A stretch of 64,000 nt of DNA, from the NCBI GenBank assembly GCA_035578175.1, contig JAQMRL010000014.1, positions 15,882,274-15,946,273 of the forward strand. Reading direction: 5' to 3'. The notes under the pieces are model-generated. The model was not told the origin of the DNA and did no database searches. It saw only the letters and a list, made by a program, of their open reading frames with translations. A program made the position numbers and the translations under genes. Source of the stretch: Catonia carolina. Lineage: Eukaryota; Arthropoda; Insecta; Hemiptera; Achilidae. Shown here piece after piece: positions 1 to 11,649 of the stretch (its first letter is position 1; every line of letters begins with the position of its first letter).

Positions 1-196
1 AAGACATCCAGGTATTGGGCTATCAATAATGGAGGGTAATATTGAGGGAGTAGTTTGTAAGGAGGCAAAGATTAGAATATATAAAGTAAATTACAAAAGA
101 TGTAGGTTGTTACAGGTATGTAGATATGAAATGCTTGCGCAACATAGAACAGCTTGGAGAACTGCATCAAACCAGTCGAGAGACTGATGACAAAAA
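1..196 (+). mobile_element. LINE-A 3' end fragment
   Basis: This stretch matches 32268-32456 almost base for base. That second copy lies at the 3' end of a longer reverse-transcriptase relic. The match runs to the shared terminus ACCAGTCGAGAGACTGATGAC followed by a short A run. The copy enters from the left edge, so its 5' part is outside the window. It is non-coding debris here. The terminal bases can fold into a small hairpin that is also found at the end of SINE-B. Confidence 0.75.
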
Positions 197-355
197 GAGT
201 ATTTAAATTTAAATATTCAAAAGTAATAGAGTGAAACTTTATGTCAACAAATTTTGCTTATTCTTCTTCTTTGTCTATCCCTTCTGCCTCACAGTGTCAG
301 GCCATTTTTGCAACTTCAAAATTTCCATTTGTGTTATCTCAACATTCTTACCTCA

Positions 356-511
356 TTTTTACTTTCTCTTGCCTGTATGAATATATAGGAAGAAAAGTAT
401 TGTTTTCATGTTGATTTTTTAAATTTAGTTTTCAACGGATCTACTCATTTTCAGACACCCTAAACCGAAAAATATGTTTTTAGCGATTGGTCTGTGTGTA
501 TGTGTTTTTTT
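356..511 (+). repeat. Family A, left end
   Basis: Begins with the family A left end TTTTTACTTTCTCTTGCC, then the hairpin around TATGAATATATAGG. It is followed to the point where the GT microsatellite normally starts. The copy breaks at a T run near 511. The right half of what may be the same copy resumes near 905. Confidence 0.8.
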
Positions 512-904
512 TTGGGTCCCCCCTCGTATACTGCAGCTACGTTGCAAAACGAAGAGCTGTTATAAAATTATTACATCCCATAATTTAGAGCCGACTAGAA
601 CCATGGAAGATGCGCCGTTTGGATAATCGGTATTTTGCTGTGGTAATAAAATTAATTCAATAATAAACTGAAATATAATTATATTTTTAGATTTTTACAA
701 CGTTAATACAAATCATAAAATTTTTTTAGTATAAACAGATAAGACGATATTTAATTTTATCAATTTTGTAACAGTTTTACCTGGTTTTGAATTTATTAAT
801 CTTATATAAATATTGAAACAATAAGAAAATAATCTAAAAGTAAATATTAACAAAAGAATAACTGTTTATTTACATAAATATTGTTCATTGTTTACTATTT
901 TTTT
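512..904. other. Unrecognised insert between two halves of family A
   Basis: About 390 bases that do not match the family A consensus separate a left end (356-511) from a right part (905-1331). The segment starts with a T run and a C-rich patch, then becomes AT-rich. I see no open frame or paired ends. It could be an insertion, or the two flanks could be unrelated fragments. Confidence 0.4.
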
Positions 905-1331
905 ATATTTTTTTTATAGATTTAATGTAAACTTTTCGTACAACGCTTAGTTTAGCATCAATTAATGATTTTTTGTACATTTTTTCATCAAAATCGGTAA
1001 AAAAATGGGATTTTTTAATATAGCGGCCTTAGTATACATTTTACGACAAAATTGTGTATAATTAAAATTATAGAAAATAAAAAATCTACAAGTTTTATTC
1101 CAAGAATTATTTTCTACAGTTTAGTATAATTAGCGATTGTCAAATTAATGATTTCCTGTATTTTTAAGTTGAACAGAGGTTGATTTTCATTTGCGTCTTT
1201 CAAGCACGATTAAAATTAGTTGTTTTTTTATTTTAAATTGTTCAATAATTATTAAACATAGGTTACAATAAGTTTAATTATTTAGATTAGAAAGAGAAAG
1301 TTGTGCGAGTGTTTTTCTCACTAGATTTTTA
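905..1331 (+). repeat. Family A, right part
   Basis: Diverged right portion of family A. It carries the CGCTTAGTTTAGC and TATACATTTTACGAC motifs, the CATTTGCGTCTTTCA stretch, and the terminal AGAGAAAGTTGTGCGAGTGTTT ending in CTAGATTTTT. Confidence 0.7.
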
Positions 1332-1691
1332 GTGACAAAATGTGTTGCTTCACATTATGAAAGTACACAAATTGTCAGATTTTATTTTGTCTGACAGCTG
1401 GTATAACCTACATGAGTTTTCATATTTATTTACGAGTGAGAGGGTGTTGGTTTATTTTCATTCAGAAAAAAGTTTAATATCATTGTACAAGTATTTGTTT
1501 TTGTGTTATAATTGATGGAATTTTTTAATTGTAAATACGTCAATTTGCACTTTCATAAGGTTAATTGTCAATATTTATAGATAAGAGATAATAAAAGACA
1601 GAATATGAAGGGTTAAACATTATATTAAATGATTCAGGAAGCAGAGACAATATTCTTTAACAACTGATTCAAGAAGAGCTCAAAATAAGGG
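1332..1691. other. No feature recognised
   Basis: AT-rich sequence without a convincing open frame. Some motifs recall family A (GCACTTTCATAAGG, a trailing hairpin-like TGTCTGACAG), but not well enough to assign. Confidence 0.4.
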
Positions 1692-2086
1692 AAAAAAATC
1701 TGGTGTGAAACACTCACACAACTTTCTCTTGCCAATACAAATAATTAACAATAAATCTAACATTAGTAATAAAACATTAGAAATAAACAAAAAACTAACC
1801 TCAATAAACATAACCTAATTTTAATCATATATATGAAAGACGCAAAATGAAAATCAACCTCAGTTTGGCTTAAAAATACAGAAAATCACTCTTTCACGCT
1901 AGGCACTGTACAAAAAAATGCTAAAAATTAAAGTTGTAGATCGCTTAATTTCCTATAAATTTTATTATATACACTTTTGTTGTAAAATGCATACTAAGGC
2001 CAAAATCTTAAAAAAATAGATTTTTCACACGTTTTCATGAGAAAAAAAAGAAAATTGCTAACGCTAATCTAAGCGTTAAACAAAAA
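1692..2086 (-). repeat. Family A, right end, truncated
   Basis: Starts with AATCTGGTGTGAAACACTCA, the inverted right terminus, and runs through the CGCAAAATGAAAATCAACCT and CTGTACAAAAAAATGC motifs. It stops at TAAGCGTTAAACAAAA, where a second copy begins immediately. It is the first unit of a head-to-tail series (1692-3571). Confidence 0.8.
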
Positions 2087-2862
2087 ATCTGGTGTGAAAC
2101 ACTCACACGACTTTCTCTTGCCAATGCAAATAATTAACAATAAACCTTACAATAGTAATAAAACATTAGAAATAAATAAAAAACTAACCTCAAAATCATA
2201 ACCTTATTTCAATCATGAGAGAAACACGCAAAATGAAAATCAACTTAAGTTTGGCCTAAAAATACGGAAAATCAATCTTTCACGCTCAACTAGGCTCTGT
2301 AGAGAAAAATGCTCGAAATAAAAGTTGTAGATCTTTTTATTTCCTATAAGATTTATTATATACACTTTTGTCGTTAAATGCATTCTAAGGCCGAAATCTT
2401 AAAAAAGTCGATTTTTCACACGTTTTCGTGAGAAAAAAATCAGAAAATCGCTAATTACTGCTAAATTAAGCGTTATACAAAAAAATGTTTGAAATAAAAG
2501 TTGTAGGATTTTAAATTCTCTACAACTTTTATTATATAAAGTTTTGCGCTAAATTGCATATTAAAGCCGTAACCTTAAAAAAACTATGTTTTTACGTGAA
2601 AACAGCCTCACCCAGAATTTCAGTAAACATGACACCTACCCTATCTTGTAGAGAATAAAAAATTGAGTAATCCAGGCGATTTTTAAAAAAATCATAGGAC
2701 CAGTTTTTGAGAAAATCGCAAAAAAGTGAAAAATTATACGAATAAACTACTACTTCCGGTTGACCGATTTTGATGAAAATGTTCGTGTCGGGTCCGGTAG
2801 TGGTATGTAACTTAAGTTTCAAGTTTGAAGTTTGTACGTTGTTCCGTTCTTGAGATATTCTG

Positions 2863-2905
<43 letters not shown>

Positions 2906-3040
2906 CAATCGCTAAAAACATGTTTTTTGGGTTCAGGGGGTCTGAAAACGTATAGATCCGGTGAAAACTCGATTTCGAAAAATCGACATGAAAACAATAC
3001 TTTCCTTCCTATATATTCATATAGGCAAGAGAAAGTAAAA
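2087..3040 (-). repeat. Family A, nearly full-length copy
   Basis: Complete in the reverse orientation, from AATCTGGTGTGAAACACTCA to GGCAAGAGAAAGTAAAAA. It includes two related internal units of about 180 bases and an AC microsatellite at 2865-2902, at the family's fixed position (between TGTTC and AGACCAATCG). The inverted 13-mer ACTTTCTCTTGCC / GGCAAGAGAAAGT lies near both ends. Long open frames in this stretch come from low stop density and the AC tract, which reads as alternating Cys-Val. I do not regard them as genes. Confidence 0.85.
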
Positions 3041-3571
3041 ATTTTTGAAATAAAAGTTGTAGGATTTTAAATTCTCTACAACTTTTATACATTTTTACGC
3101 TAAAATGCAAAATGAAGCTGCAATTTAAAAAAAAACAATTTTTTTACGTGAAAACAACCTCACCAAGAATTTCAGCAAACATGGCACCTACCCTATCTTG
3201 TAGAGCATAAAAAATTAAGTAAATGAGGCAATTTTTAAAAAAATTGTAGGACCAGTTTTTGAGAAAATTGCAAAAAAGTGAAAAGTTACACGAATAAACT
3301 ACTACTTCCAGTTGACCGATTTTTATGAAAATGTTCGTGTTGGGTCCAGTAGTGGTATGTGACTTAAGTTTCAAGTTTCAAGTTCATACGTTGTTCCGTT
3401 CTTGAGATATTCTGTTCACACACACACACACAGACCAATCCCTAAAAAACATGTTTTTTGGGTTCAGGGGTCTGAAAATGTGTAGATCCGGTGAAAACTC
3501 GATTTCTTAAAATCGACATGAAAACAATACTTTCCTTCCTATATATTCATATAGGCAAGAGAAAGTAAAAA
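3041..3571 (-). repeat. Family A, left-half copy in tandem
   Basis: Directly follows the previous copy. It begins inside the consensus at TTTTTGAAATAAAAGTTGTA and runs to the left terminus at 3571, with a short AC tract at 3416-3432. Shared junctions with 2087-3040 make this a head-to-tail partial dimer. Confidence 0.8.
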
Positions 3572-3769
3572 CTATGTAAACATAGTTCCAGAAACGCTTT
3601 ATTTTTGAGTTATGGGTAGTGGAAGATATCACCCGAATGTCTTCTACAACGGTAAAGTTATGCAATACTGAAATTCCAGGAACTCAAATAAAAGGGTAAA
3701 TTTGATGGTTTTTGAACTGAGCAATTGAAAAATAATGTGTCCCAGAACTGTAATTTAAGTAGTTTTTTG

Positions 3770-3937
3770 CCGGCTGCGTTGGTAACGTGCTCGCCTCTCA
3801 TCATGCGGTCTTGGGTTCGAATCCCATTCAGGCATGGGGTATATTTTCATACGTTACAAAAAATCATTTCATCTTCACCGTCTGCATTAGCAGTAATTGC
3901 AGAACAGTCGGACGATAAACCAAAAAAAAAAAAAAAA
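3770..3937 (+). mobile_element. SINE-1, tRNA-derived, with target duplication
   Basis: A tRNA-like head carries an A-box-like segment (GCGTTGGTAACGTGC) and a B box (GGGTTCGAATCCC). Next come a body and tail type a (CCGTCTGCATTAGCAG) and a poly(A) run. A 13-base target duplication AAGTAGTTTTTTG flanks it at 3757-3769 and 3938-3950. The duplication shows a relatively recent insertion by target-primed reverse transcription. Confidence 0.9.
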
Positions 3938-4157
3938 AAGTAGTTTTTTGAGAAAATTGGCAAAAATCACAAAAATTGGAGTCAAAAACTTATTTTGTTA
4001 AGTTAGGTGTAAATTTACTTTACCAAATTGTCAATTAAGTGTTCAACAAAATTTATAGAGAATTTAATTTTGGAAAAAATTATGTAAGTGAATTCAGTAG
4101 AAAACAAATGAAAGTTGAAGAATGTCGAAATGAAAGTTGAAGAATGTCGACTTTTAT

Positions 4158-4957
4158 TAAAAATCTGGTGTGAAACCCTCACACGATTTTCTCTTGCCAG
4201 TGTAAATAATGAAGAATATAACCTAACATTAGTAATAAAATATTACAAACAAAAAACTACATAACCTCAAAAAATATAACCTTATTTTAAACATGAGTGA
4301 ATGATGCAAAATGAAAACCAACCTTAGTTTGGCTTAATAATACGTAAAATCACGCTTTGACGCTAAACTAGGCTCTGTAGAGAAAAATGCTTAAAATAAA
4401 AGGTGTAGACCTTTTAATTTCCTATAAATTTGATTACGTGCACTTTTGTTGTAAAATGCATACCAAGGCTAAAAACTTAAAAAAATCTATTTTTTTACAG
4501 ATTTTCATAAAAAAACAGAAAATCAATAATTACCGCTAAACTAAGCGTTATACAAAAAAATGTTTGAAATAAAAGTTGTAGATTTTTAAATAGTCTACAA
4601 CTTTTATTACATACACTTTTGCACTAAAATGCATATTAAGGCCGTAATCTTAAAAAAATCTATAAACTAAAATGAAATATTACATGAATAAATTACTACT
4701 TCTGGTTGACCGATTTTAATGAAAATGTTTTTGTCGGGCCCTCTAGTGGTACCTAACTTAAGTTTCAAGTTCGTACGATGTTCCATTTTTGAGATATTTT
4801 GTTCACACACGCACATAGACCAATAGCTAAAACCATGTTTTTTTGGGTTCAGGGGGTCTGAAAACGTGTATATCCAGTGAAAACTCAATTTTGAAAAATC
4901 GACATGAAAACAATACTTTCCTTCCTGTATATTCATATAGGCAAGAGAAAGTAAAAA
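4158..4957 (-). repeat. Family A copy with internal deletion
   Basis: Runs from AATCTGGTGTGAAACCCTCA to GGCAAGAGAAAGTAAAAA. The part between the internal repeat and the GATTTTAATGAAAATG motif is missing, and the microsatellite has shrunk to a few AC units near 4803. Confidence 0.8.
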
Positions 4958-5273
4958 CAAAACATACCAAAACTTTGTTATTACAGATTCAATAAAAATT
5001 CAAAACAGTTGTTAAAAGTACAATAATTTTACGCCTACGGAAAAAAAGTTAGCATCAATAATTGTTAGAATTATAATTATACTATATTTTAAGGGTGATG
5101 AGCTCTCTTTACGAATGCATTGCCCCCTACCCACTTTATAGCTAGCCAATCACTTGCCAGCAACGTTGCCAATACTTGCTTTTGTAGCTCTGTTAAATAT
5201 TTTGTCAGCCATTTTTTTGGTCTTTTTTTATTTTTTATTTTACGGCCACAAAGGACCACTTAAGTTCAATCTT
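4958..5273. other. No feature recognised
   Basis: AT-rich DNA followed from about 5100 by a more GC-balanced stretch. No splice-bounded exon or repeat end was recognised. Confidence 0.4.
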
Positions 5274-5606
5274 TCAACGTCTAGCTCTTTCAGATGTTCC
5301 ACCAAAACGCCCCCGCAGTTGTCGCTCCCGTACTTCTCCTCTTCTTCGCCAATAATTCTTCAATGTTTCGGATCTTCTCAGTCTCTCAGCGTCCGAAAAC
5401 ACCATGGCTTTCCTGACCCTCATTTGTTCCCTAAATTTAACCGATCGCTGTTTGTATGTCCTGTAGCTCCCTGACTTAGTTTTGAGGTCAGCTATTATGA
5501 TGTTTAGTTCCTCCATATCCTTTTTGACTTCCTTTATCCAGTTTGGTGTCATCTTCTTTTGCCAGAAAAACTCAGTCATCCTTCTTAGTAATCTTGTATC
5601 CTCCAT
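5274..5606 (-). CDS. Hypothetical ORF, possible retrotransposon C-terminus
   Basis: An open frame of 110 codons rich in Arg, Lys and Glu. It includes NWIKEVKKDMEELNI and, further on, FSDAERLRRSETLKNYWRRR. The first segment recalls the W-I-x-x-V-x-x-D-M pattern common near the C-terminus of LINE reverse transcriptases (established pattern, loose match). There is no catalytic motif. It lies just upstream of the first innexin exon seen, on the other strand. It could also be an unrelated host exon, and I cannot name it. Confidence 0.3.
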   Translation of the reverse strand: MEDTRLLRRMTEFFWQKKMTPNWIKEVKKDMEELNIIIADLKTKSGSYRTYKQRSVKFREQMRVRKAMVFSDAERLRRSETLKNYWRRRGEVRERQLRGRFGGTSERARR

Positions 5607-5910
5607 TTTGGTCTTTTAATATCAATTATAACCTATAAACATACAATCAGTTGATTATATTATAAAGTATTGCATGTTAACACACTCTATAATCGATGTG
5701 TTCAGTACGAGATGCAAGACGAGAGTGAACTATTGCGGCTCTTATACGCCTGCACGCGTAATGTTTGTCAGGTACGATCTTGCAACACTAGCAAACGTTC
5801 TGATTGGTCTAAACGTGAGAAACAGCAGAGTTCATCAACCGCAAAAAGCATATTAGTTTGAATAATGTAAGATAATAAATTAAATTCACTGCAATGTTAT
5901 TTTATTACAG
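5607..5910. other. Probable inx3 intron end
   Basis: AT-rich sequence ending in the acceptor TTTTATTACAG at 5900-5910. The upstream innexin exon was not found here or further left. Confidence 0.6.
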
Positions 5911-6152
5911 ATTGGTAATATGTTTTTCATCGACGCATTCCTCGGTGGTACGTTCTTCACTTACGGTTTAGATGTGATACGTTTTATGAATCAAAATCAA
6001 GAAACTAGAACAGATCCGATGGTTGCTGTCTTTCCACGTGTAACGAAATGTACCTTCCATAAATATGGTCCATCAGGTAGCATTCAACGTCACGATGCGT
6101 TGTGTGTTTTAGCGCTTAATATATTGAATGAAAAGATCTACATATTTTTATG
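5911..6152 (+). CDS. inx3: Innexin inx3-like, antepenultimate exon seen (extracellular loop 2)
   Basis: Innexins form insect gap junctions and hemichannels in the plasma membrane. This 242-base exon follows TTTTATTACAG and ends at TTTTTATG|GTAAGT in phase 2. Its reading starts [20 protein letters not shown], the end of the third membrane segment. Loop 2 follows, with the innexin signature [20 protein letters not shown], including one loop Cys, and then [20 protein letters not shown] entering the fourth membrane segment. Joining to the next exon restores the codon for Trp and reads IFLWFWFII. The 5' exons encoding roughly the first half of the protein were not found. Choice of inx3 rests on the C-terminal tail in the last exon. 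Confidence 0.95.
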
Positions 6153-6173
6153 GTAAGTTTATATAATTTCATA

Positions 6174-6336
6174 ATTTTTTTTTTTTTATTGAGTGATGAT
6201 AAGCCTTGGGCTTGTGCGTAGGTAATGATATGTGGTGATTTACAGATGTAAAAAAATGCCAGAACCTGACCGGGAATCAAACCCGAGACCCCGGCATAGT
6301 AGCCAGTTGTGCTGACCACTACACCACGGGCCGGCC
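6174..6336 (-). mobile_element. SINE-3, tRNA-derived
   Basis: On the minus strand a head reading GGTGTAGTGGTCAGCACAAC (A box) and GGGTTTGATTCCC (B box) is followed by a body, a tail containing CACAAGCCCAAGG, and a poly(A) run. It sits 20 bases after the innexin exon, inside the intron. I could not define a clear target duplication. Confidence 0.8.
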
Positions 6337-6472
6337 AAATTAATCTAATTATTTATTTAATTATTAAATTTATTAGATAATTTAGAATAATAATTATTCT
6401 ATTTATTATCTAATTAGAAATCTAATTATTTATTAGATTTCAAAATAAGGAATTGTCTTCCCTTTAACTATT

Positions 6473-6600
6473 AACCCTTTCCACTTGACTGTCGGATCTG
6501 ATCCGACATGACAGTATTACCGTTCCACTCGAATGTCGGACTCTTATCCGACTCTGTTTTAGCAGCTGATTTTTTATGAAAATACGCGGTTAACAATGTT
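6473..6600 (+). mobile_element. piggyBac-like terminal sequence
   Basis: TTAACCCTTTCCACTTGACT begins a segment with the inverted pair GTCGGATC/GATCCGAC. TTAA plus a CCCTTT start is the usual piggyBac-type end (family knowledge). No transposase or matching opposite end was found nearby, so this is a solo end or a short derivative. Confidence 0.45.
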
Positions 6601-7259
6601 GCTGTAATGTGCTGGCCTCTACGGGATGTTTTAAAAATTAATTCTTGTAGTTTTCGATAGTTGACTACTACCGATTATCGATATAAACTGAATTAATTGA
6701 ATCGATGTCACCATAACAAACAAGTAAACAAACTAACCTAATCGTGAACGTGCTTTGTTTAGTTTGCGGTATTTTGTGTCGCTTTAAGATCGGTTAAGGT
6801 TTTTTGGTAGTTTTAGGTAACTAATTCACACAAAAATAATATTCAGATTATTTTGCGTGTTTTTATTAGGTTTTAGGTATCAATTTCTAGTTAAATAGTT
6901 TATTTTATCTTAGTTTTTACAAAGACAGTGTATGTTTTGCAGGTTATATTTTAAAAGTTTTTAGGTGAGAAAAAGCATTTTTTATGTATCATTATTATAA
7001 TTAAAGTAATAACGAACATAAAAAGTATTGCATGCTCTTAAAACTAATAACAACACATTATGCGTATGATTAATGTAATAGGGTATCAACAAATCATAAA
7101 ATAAATACAAGTGGAGGGAAATCACAGTGCAAACATAATACGAGTGGAAACGTTTAACATTTTATTCACGTATTACATAATACCATATGTCTGTACAAGA
7201 GTAATGCCTTGGAATGACCAGGCTGGTGTAAGAGGGAGAAATTTGAGAGAAAGATCCAG
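6601..7259. other. Intron DNA, no feature recognised
   Basis: AT-rich intron of inx3. The open frame starting near 7111 runs into SINE-B and has no known match. Confidence 0.45.
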
Positions 7260-8195
<936 letters not shown>

Positions 8196-8249
8196 AAAGA
8201 AAGTTTATTTGTAATGAACTTACGGTCAGACATTCGTTATTTCTATGTA

Positions 8250-9030
8250 CAGAGTGATTTTTTAGTCCTGTTACCCAATTGTTAATGTCTGGTAATTTTT
8301 TTCTAAGAAAGGGATATTTTGTTTTGTGACACAAAGTTGGTAGCCCTACTCAACCGGTATAGATACGACAGTTTGAGTTGATTCTCCTTGAGTTGCGTAA
8401 AGTTTTGTGCTGTTTCCAGTTGTGTTACGAACAGAATGTCTTTTACCCTAGAACAACGGGGTTTCATTCTTGAACAATATTTTGCTACAAAATCGTATGC
8501 GAGTGTAAAAGAATCATTTCAAATTAAATTTTTTGGTGTTCCTCCACTCTATTCTAGTCAATTTCTAGGCTAACTAACTGATTTTTAGAGGCAGGTATTG
8601 TTTGCAGCAGAAAACGTAGTGGTCGACCAACTCTCTTGACAGATGACGTTAAGAGAATGTGAAAACAAGATTGCTCAATTCTCCATGGAAAAGTTTACAA
8701 AAACTTCCCTCGCATGTTGATTTGTCTTGTTCGAGTGCTCAGAAAGCTGCTAAAAAATTGAAATTGTATCCGTATCACATACGATTAGTTCTAAAGCTTC
8801 AGCCTCTAGATTTAAACAAGAGATTGTTTTAGGATAAAAGAAATTCTGTTCGTAGCACGATCGGAAATGGCACAAAATTTTACACAGCTCAAGGAGAATC
8901 AACTCACACTGCCATATCCATACTGGTTGAGTAGAGCTACCAACTTAGTGTCACAAAACAAAATTTATTTTTTTTAGAAAAATATTACCAGACATTAACA
9001 ATTGGGTAACAGGACTAAAAAATCACCCTG
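8250..9030 (+). mobile_element. Internally deleted mariner-like element with long inverted ends
   Basis: CAGAGTGATTTTTTAGTCCT at the left and its inverse at the right (AGGACTAAAAAATCACCCTG) start inverted repeats of about 150 bases. A TA lies on both sides. The start matches the CAGAGTGATT of the element at 15701. Inside, 8436-8560 encodes MSFTLEQRGFILEQYFATKS, a DUF4817-type helix-turn-helix start. It then decays, so this is a non-autonomous copy. Confidence 0.85.
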
Positions 9031-9286
9031 TACCACCGTAACTTCAGATCAGTTAGCTGAAATTAATTAACACATATTTCTTTCGTTTTATAATATTCAA
9101 TTTTATAATGCGTGACATCCAATAATTAAGCCTACATACGTTATCGTAGTTTTATTAGTTCTCGAGATTTTTCAGTTGAAGTAAAATGTAAAAAGAATAT
9201 GCCAATTATTTCAATGGATAATATCCTAGAATATACACAAGTCATAAAAAAGGGACGACTTTACCCACTAGATCAACTCGGTAATG
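9031..9286. repeat. First copy of a direct repeat (9031-9190)
   Basis: The segment containing CGTAACTTCAGATCAGTTAG, GAAATTAATTAAC and TCAGTTGAAGTAAAA recurs at 9549-9690 with about one difference in seven. It seems to be the outer part of foldback family 1 (see 35471-36610), duplicated around the SINE at 9287. Confidence 0.5.
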
Positions 9287-9414
9287 TTTTTTTTTTTTTG
9301 TTTAACGTCCAACTGTTCTGTGATTACTGCTAATGCAGACGGTGAAGGATGAAATGATTTTTGTAACGTATGATATGCTGTGCCTGAATGGGATTTGAAT
9401 CAAAGACCGCATGA
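9287..9414 (-). mobile_element. SINE-1, truncated, with target duplication
   Basis: Starts with a T run (poly(A) on the minus strand), then tail type a (CTGCTAATGCAGACGG) and the B-box region GGGATTTGAATCAAAGACCG. The 5' half of the head is missing. It is flanked by the exact 12-base duplication AACTCGGTAATG at 9275-9286 and 9415-9426. Confidence 0.85.
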
Positions 9415-9548
9415 AACTCGGTAATGAATTAAACATAGTGTTATTTTTTTGGCTTATCAGTTTAATATCTTGACAAGTCCTAAACTCTCTTTTTAGAGTC
9501 TCCTGGATGGTTAATGAAAAAAAAGAAACTAAGAATTTCATGTGTTTA

Positions 9549-10165
9549 CCACCATAACTTCAGACCAGCTGGCTGAAATTAATTAACTCATATTGCGTTC
9601 GATAATGTGTAACGTCTGATAATTAAACCTATATATGTTCTCGTAGCTTTATTAAGTCTCAAGCTATTTCAGTTGAAGTAAAAAGAAGACAAAAGACCCG
9701 GTATTTTGCTACCGCAAAGAATTTCATGCGTTTAGAGGTGTGTAACTCGACAATTATTTGACCAAAAAGTTTAAAATTTTAACACAACATAGCGAATTAT
9801 ATCCTTACAGCTTGTACAAAATTTCAAATTCGTACTTTCTTAAATTTTGATATATTAACAATATTCAGAACCCTTGCATCTCGGCAACTGCTCAATCGTT
9901 TGGCACAAGAAAACCATCGTTCTATTCAGCGTCAAACAATTCAAAAATGTATTAATAACATAAAATATTGATTAGCCAATGTTGTGGTAAAATTTTTTTA
10001 AATTTTGAAAAATAGACCGGGCTATGAAAGGGTGGGTGCTACTATCCATGTTTCCAGGTTGTGTACGTGACATCCTGTCGAACTGTCTACCTAAAAGACT
10101 CATCGTTTTGGGAAATCAAGGGTTCAAATTCAGGTTTATATAATTATGAAATTGATAGTAGTAAC
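9549..10165 (+). repeat. Foldback family 1, copy with one reduced arm
   Basis: Matches one arm of the long foldback at 35471-36610 over GAAGACAAAAGACCCGG, AACTCGACAATTATTTGACC, CAGAACCCTTGCATCTCGG and GTTGTGTACGTGACATCCTG. It ends with a short second arm (AAGGGTTCAAATTCAGG to GAAATTGATAGTAG). No coding capacity. Confidence 0.65.
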
Positions 10166-10254
10166 CTTGGATAAGCCTTGTAAATCATAAAGAGATCAAC
10201 ACAATAAAATTGTTAAACATATAAAAGGAATTAAATCTAAAGCACTTACAAGAA

Positions 10255-10364
10255 TAGAAACAATAAACCCTTATAATCCATCCTGCAGTTTGAAATCAAT
10301 ACTATTTTATATAATAAATTTCACTCACCTTTTTTATTCTGCCTTTATTTTTTATTAATCACTT
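10255..10364 (+). repeat. Foldback family 2, left arm
   Basis: CATCCTGCAGTTTGAAATCA to TTCACTCACC matches the left arm at 31215-31290. The arm is cut at 10364 by a family A insertion; its partner arm is at 11014-11225. Confidence 0.65.
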
Positions 10365-11013
10365 TTTTTCAATTTTATCAAAAACTGGCCCTACGATTTT
10401 TTTAAAATCGCCTGATTTACTAAATTTTTTATTTTCTACAAGATAAGGTAGGTGCCATGTTTGCTGAAGTTCTGGGTGAGGCTGTTTTCATGTAAAACAA
10501 TTGTTTTTTAAAGATTCCGGCTTTAATTTGCATTTTAGCGCAAAAATTTATATAATGAAAGTTGTAGACAATTTAAAATTGTACAACTTTTATTTCAAAC
10601 TTTTTTTGTATAACGCTTAGTTTAGCGGTAATTAGCGATTTTCTGTTTTTTTCTCACAAAAACGTGTGAAAAATCAATTTTTTTAAGATTTTGGCATTAG
10701 TATGCACTTTACAACAAAAGTGTATATAATCATATTTATAGGAAATTAAAAGCTCTACATCTTTTATTTAGGGCATTTTTTCTCTGCAGTGCCTGATTTA
10801 GCGTGAAAGAGTGATTTTCCGTATTTTTAAGCCAAACTGAGGTTGAATTTAATTTTGCGTTTTTCACTCATGATTAAAATAAGGTTATATTTTTTGAGGT
10901 TAGTTTTTTGTTTATTTCTAATGGTTTATTATTAATGTTAGGTTACATTGGTCATTATTTGCATTGGCAAGAGAAAGTTGTGCGAGTGTTTCAAACCAGA
11001 TTTTTTTTAATTT
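10365..11013 (+). repeat. Family A, 5'-truncated copy
   Basis: Starts within the consensus near TCAAAAACTGGCCCTACG and runs through both internal units to GGCAAGAGAAAGTTGTGCGA and the terminal CCAGATTTTTTTT. It lies inside a foldback family 2 element, so it inserted later. Confidence 0.8.
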
Positions 11014-11225
11014 ATAGATGTTACATCTTCAGGCATTCTTTCAAACTCTTTGTTTTATACAGATGACTAAAGATAACATCTTCAATGAATTTTTAAAAAA
11101 ATTTTGTTTCAAACGGTATAATTATACTCTGATGTTGGTGGATCCACCAAAACAGGTGTAAGTGATTAATTAAAAATAAAGGCAGCATAAAAAAGGTTAG
11201 TACAGTTTTTATATAAAATGGTAAG
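11014..11225 (+). repeat. Foldback family 2, right arm
   Basis: ACATCTTCAGGCATTC, GGTGGATCCACCAAAACAGG and AAAAGGTTAGTACAG correspond to 31488-31640. The GGTGGATCCACC palindrome is a family hallmark. Confidence 0.65.
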
Positions 11226-11449
11226 AATAGAAACTTAAAACTTACACAACAGTTGTTTTCTTTTAGGTTAATTTTCCGTACGGTATATGATAAAACTAAC
11301 ATGAATGATAAAATATATTCGACAACGTATTTCTAAAACCTGGAAATTTAATGTAACAAAATTTTTACCACTACAAATTTTTTCTTGTGTATAAATAATA
11401 TGTTACAAGACATTTATTCTATTCTTTTGTTTTTTTTTTTTTAATCTAG

Positions 11450-11603
11450 GTTTTGGTTCATCATTTTGGCTGTCCTATCTGGTTTAGCTTTAGTGTATAG
11501 TACAGCTGTCGTCTTATTACCATCAATACGCGAGACTATATTACTGAGAAGATTCCGTTTCGGATCTCCTGCCGGAGTATCAGCTCTTATAAGAAAAACT
11601 CAG
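11450..11603 (+). CDS. inx3: Innexin inx3-like, penultimate exon (fourth membrane segment)
   Basis: The acceptor is a T-rich tract ending TTTAATCTAG, and the exon ends ACTCAG|GTAATT in phase 0 (154 bases). The first base completes the Trp codon from 6151-6152. The product reads FWFIILAVLSGLALVYSTAV, the fourth membrane segment, followed by the cytoplasmic start RETILLRRFRFGSPAGVSAL and IRKTQ. These are typical innexin features. The intron before it is 5.3 kb and full of transposons. Confidence 0.96.
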
Positions 11604-11649
11604 GTAATTAAATTAATTATGACTATACAAGATTGTATTTATTGTTACT

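Noticed and set aside
2592..2921. Open frames reading Cys-Val-Cys-Val followed by KLKLHTTTGPDTNIFIKIG-like sequence, recurring at 3144, 13773, 44211, 45836, 48982 and 56042
   Set aside because: They follow family A copies in both orientations, start at different points, and include the GT/AC tract. The recurrence is explained by the repeat, with no conserved start, stop or codon bias. I treat them as non-coding.
1692..3571. CRISPR-like or satellite array from the regular spacing of repeats
   Set aside because: The units are about 1 kb transposon copies with degraded edges in a eukaryotic genome, not short repeats with unique spacers.
3770..3845. Possible real tRNA gene (also at 34007, 36879, 42244)
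   Set aside because: A and B boxes are present but acceptor stems do not pair. A shared body, tail and poly(A) with target duplications show these are SINEs.
5670..5861. Two overlapping plus-strand frames just before the innexin exon, as a possible upstream innexin exon
   Set aside because: Neither translation has innexin motifs, and the true exon starts at the 5910/5911 acceptor.
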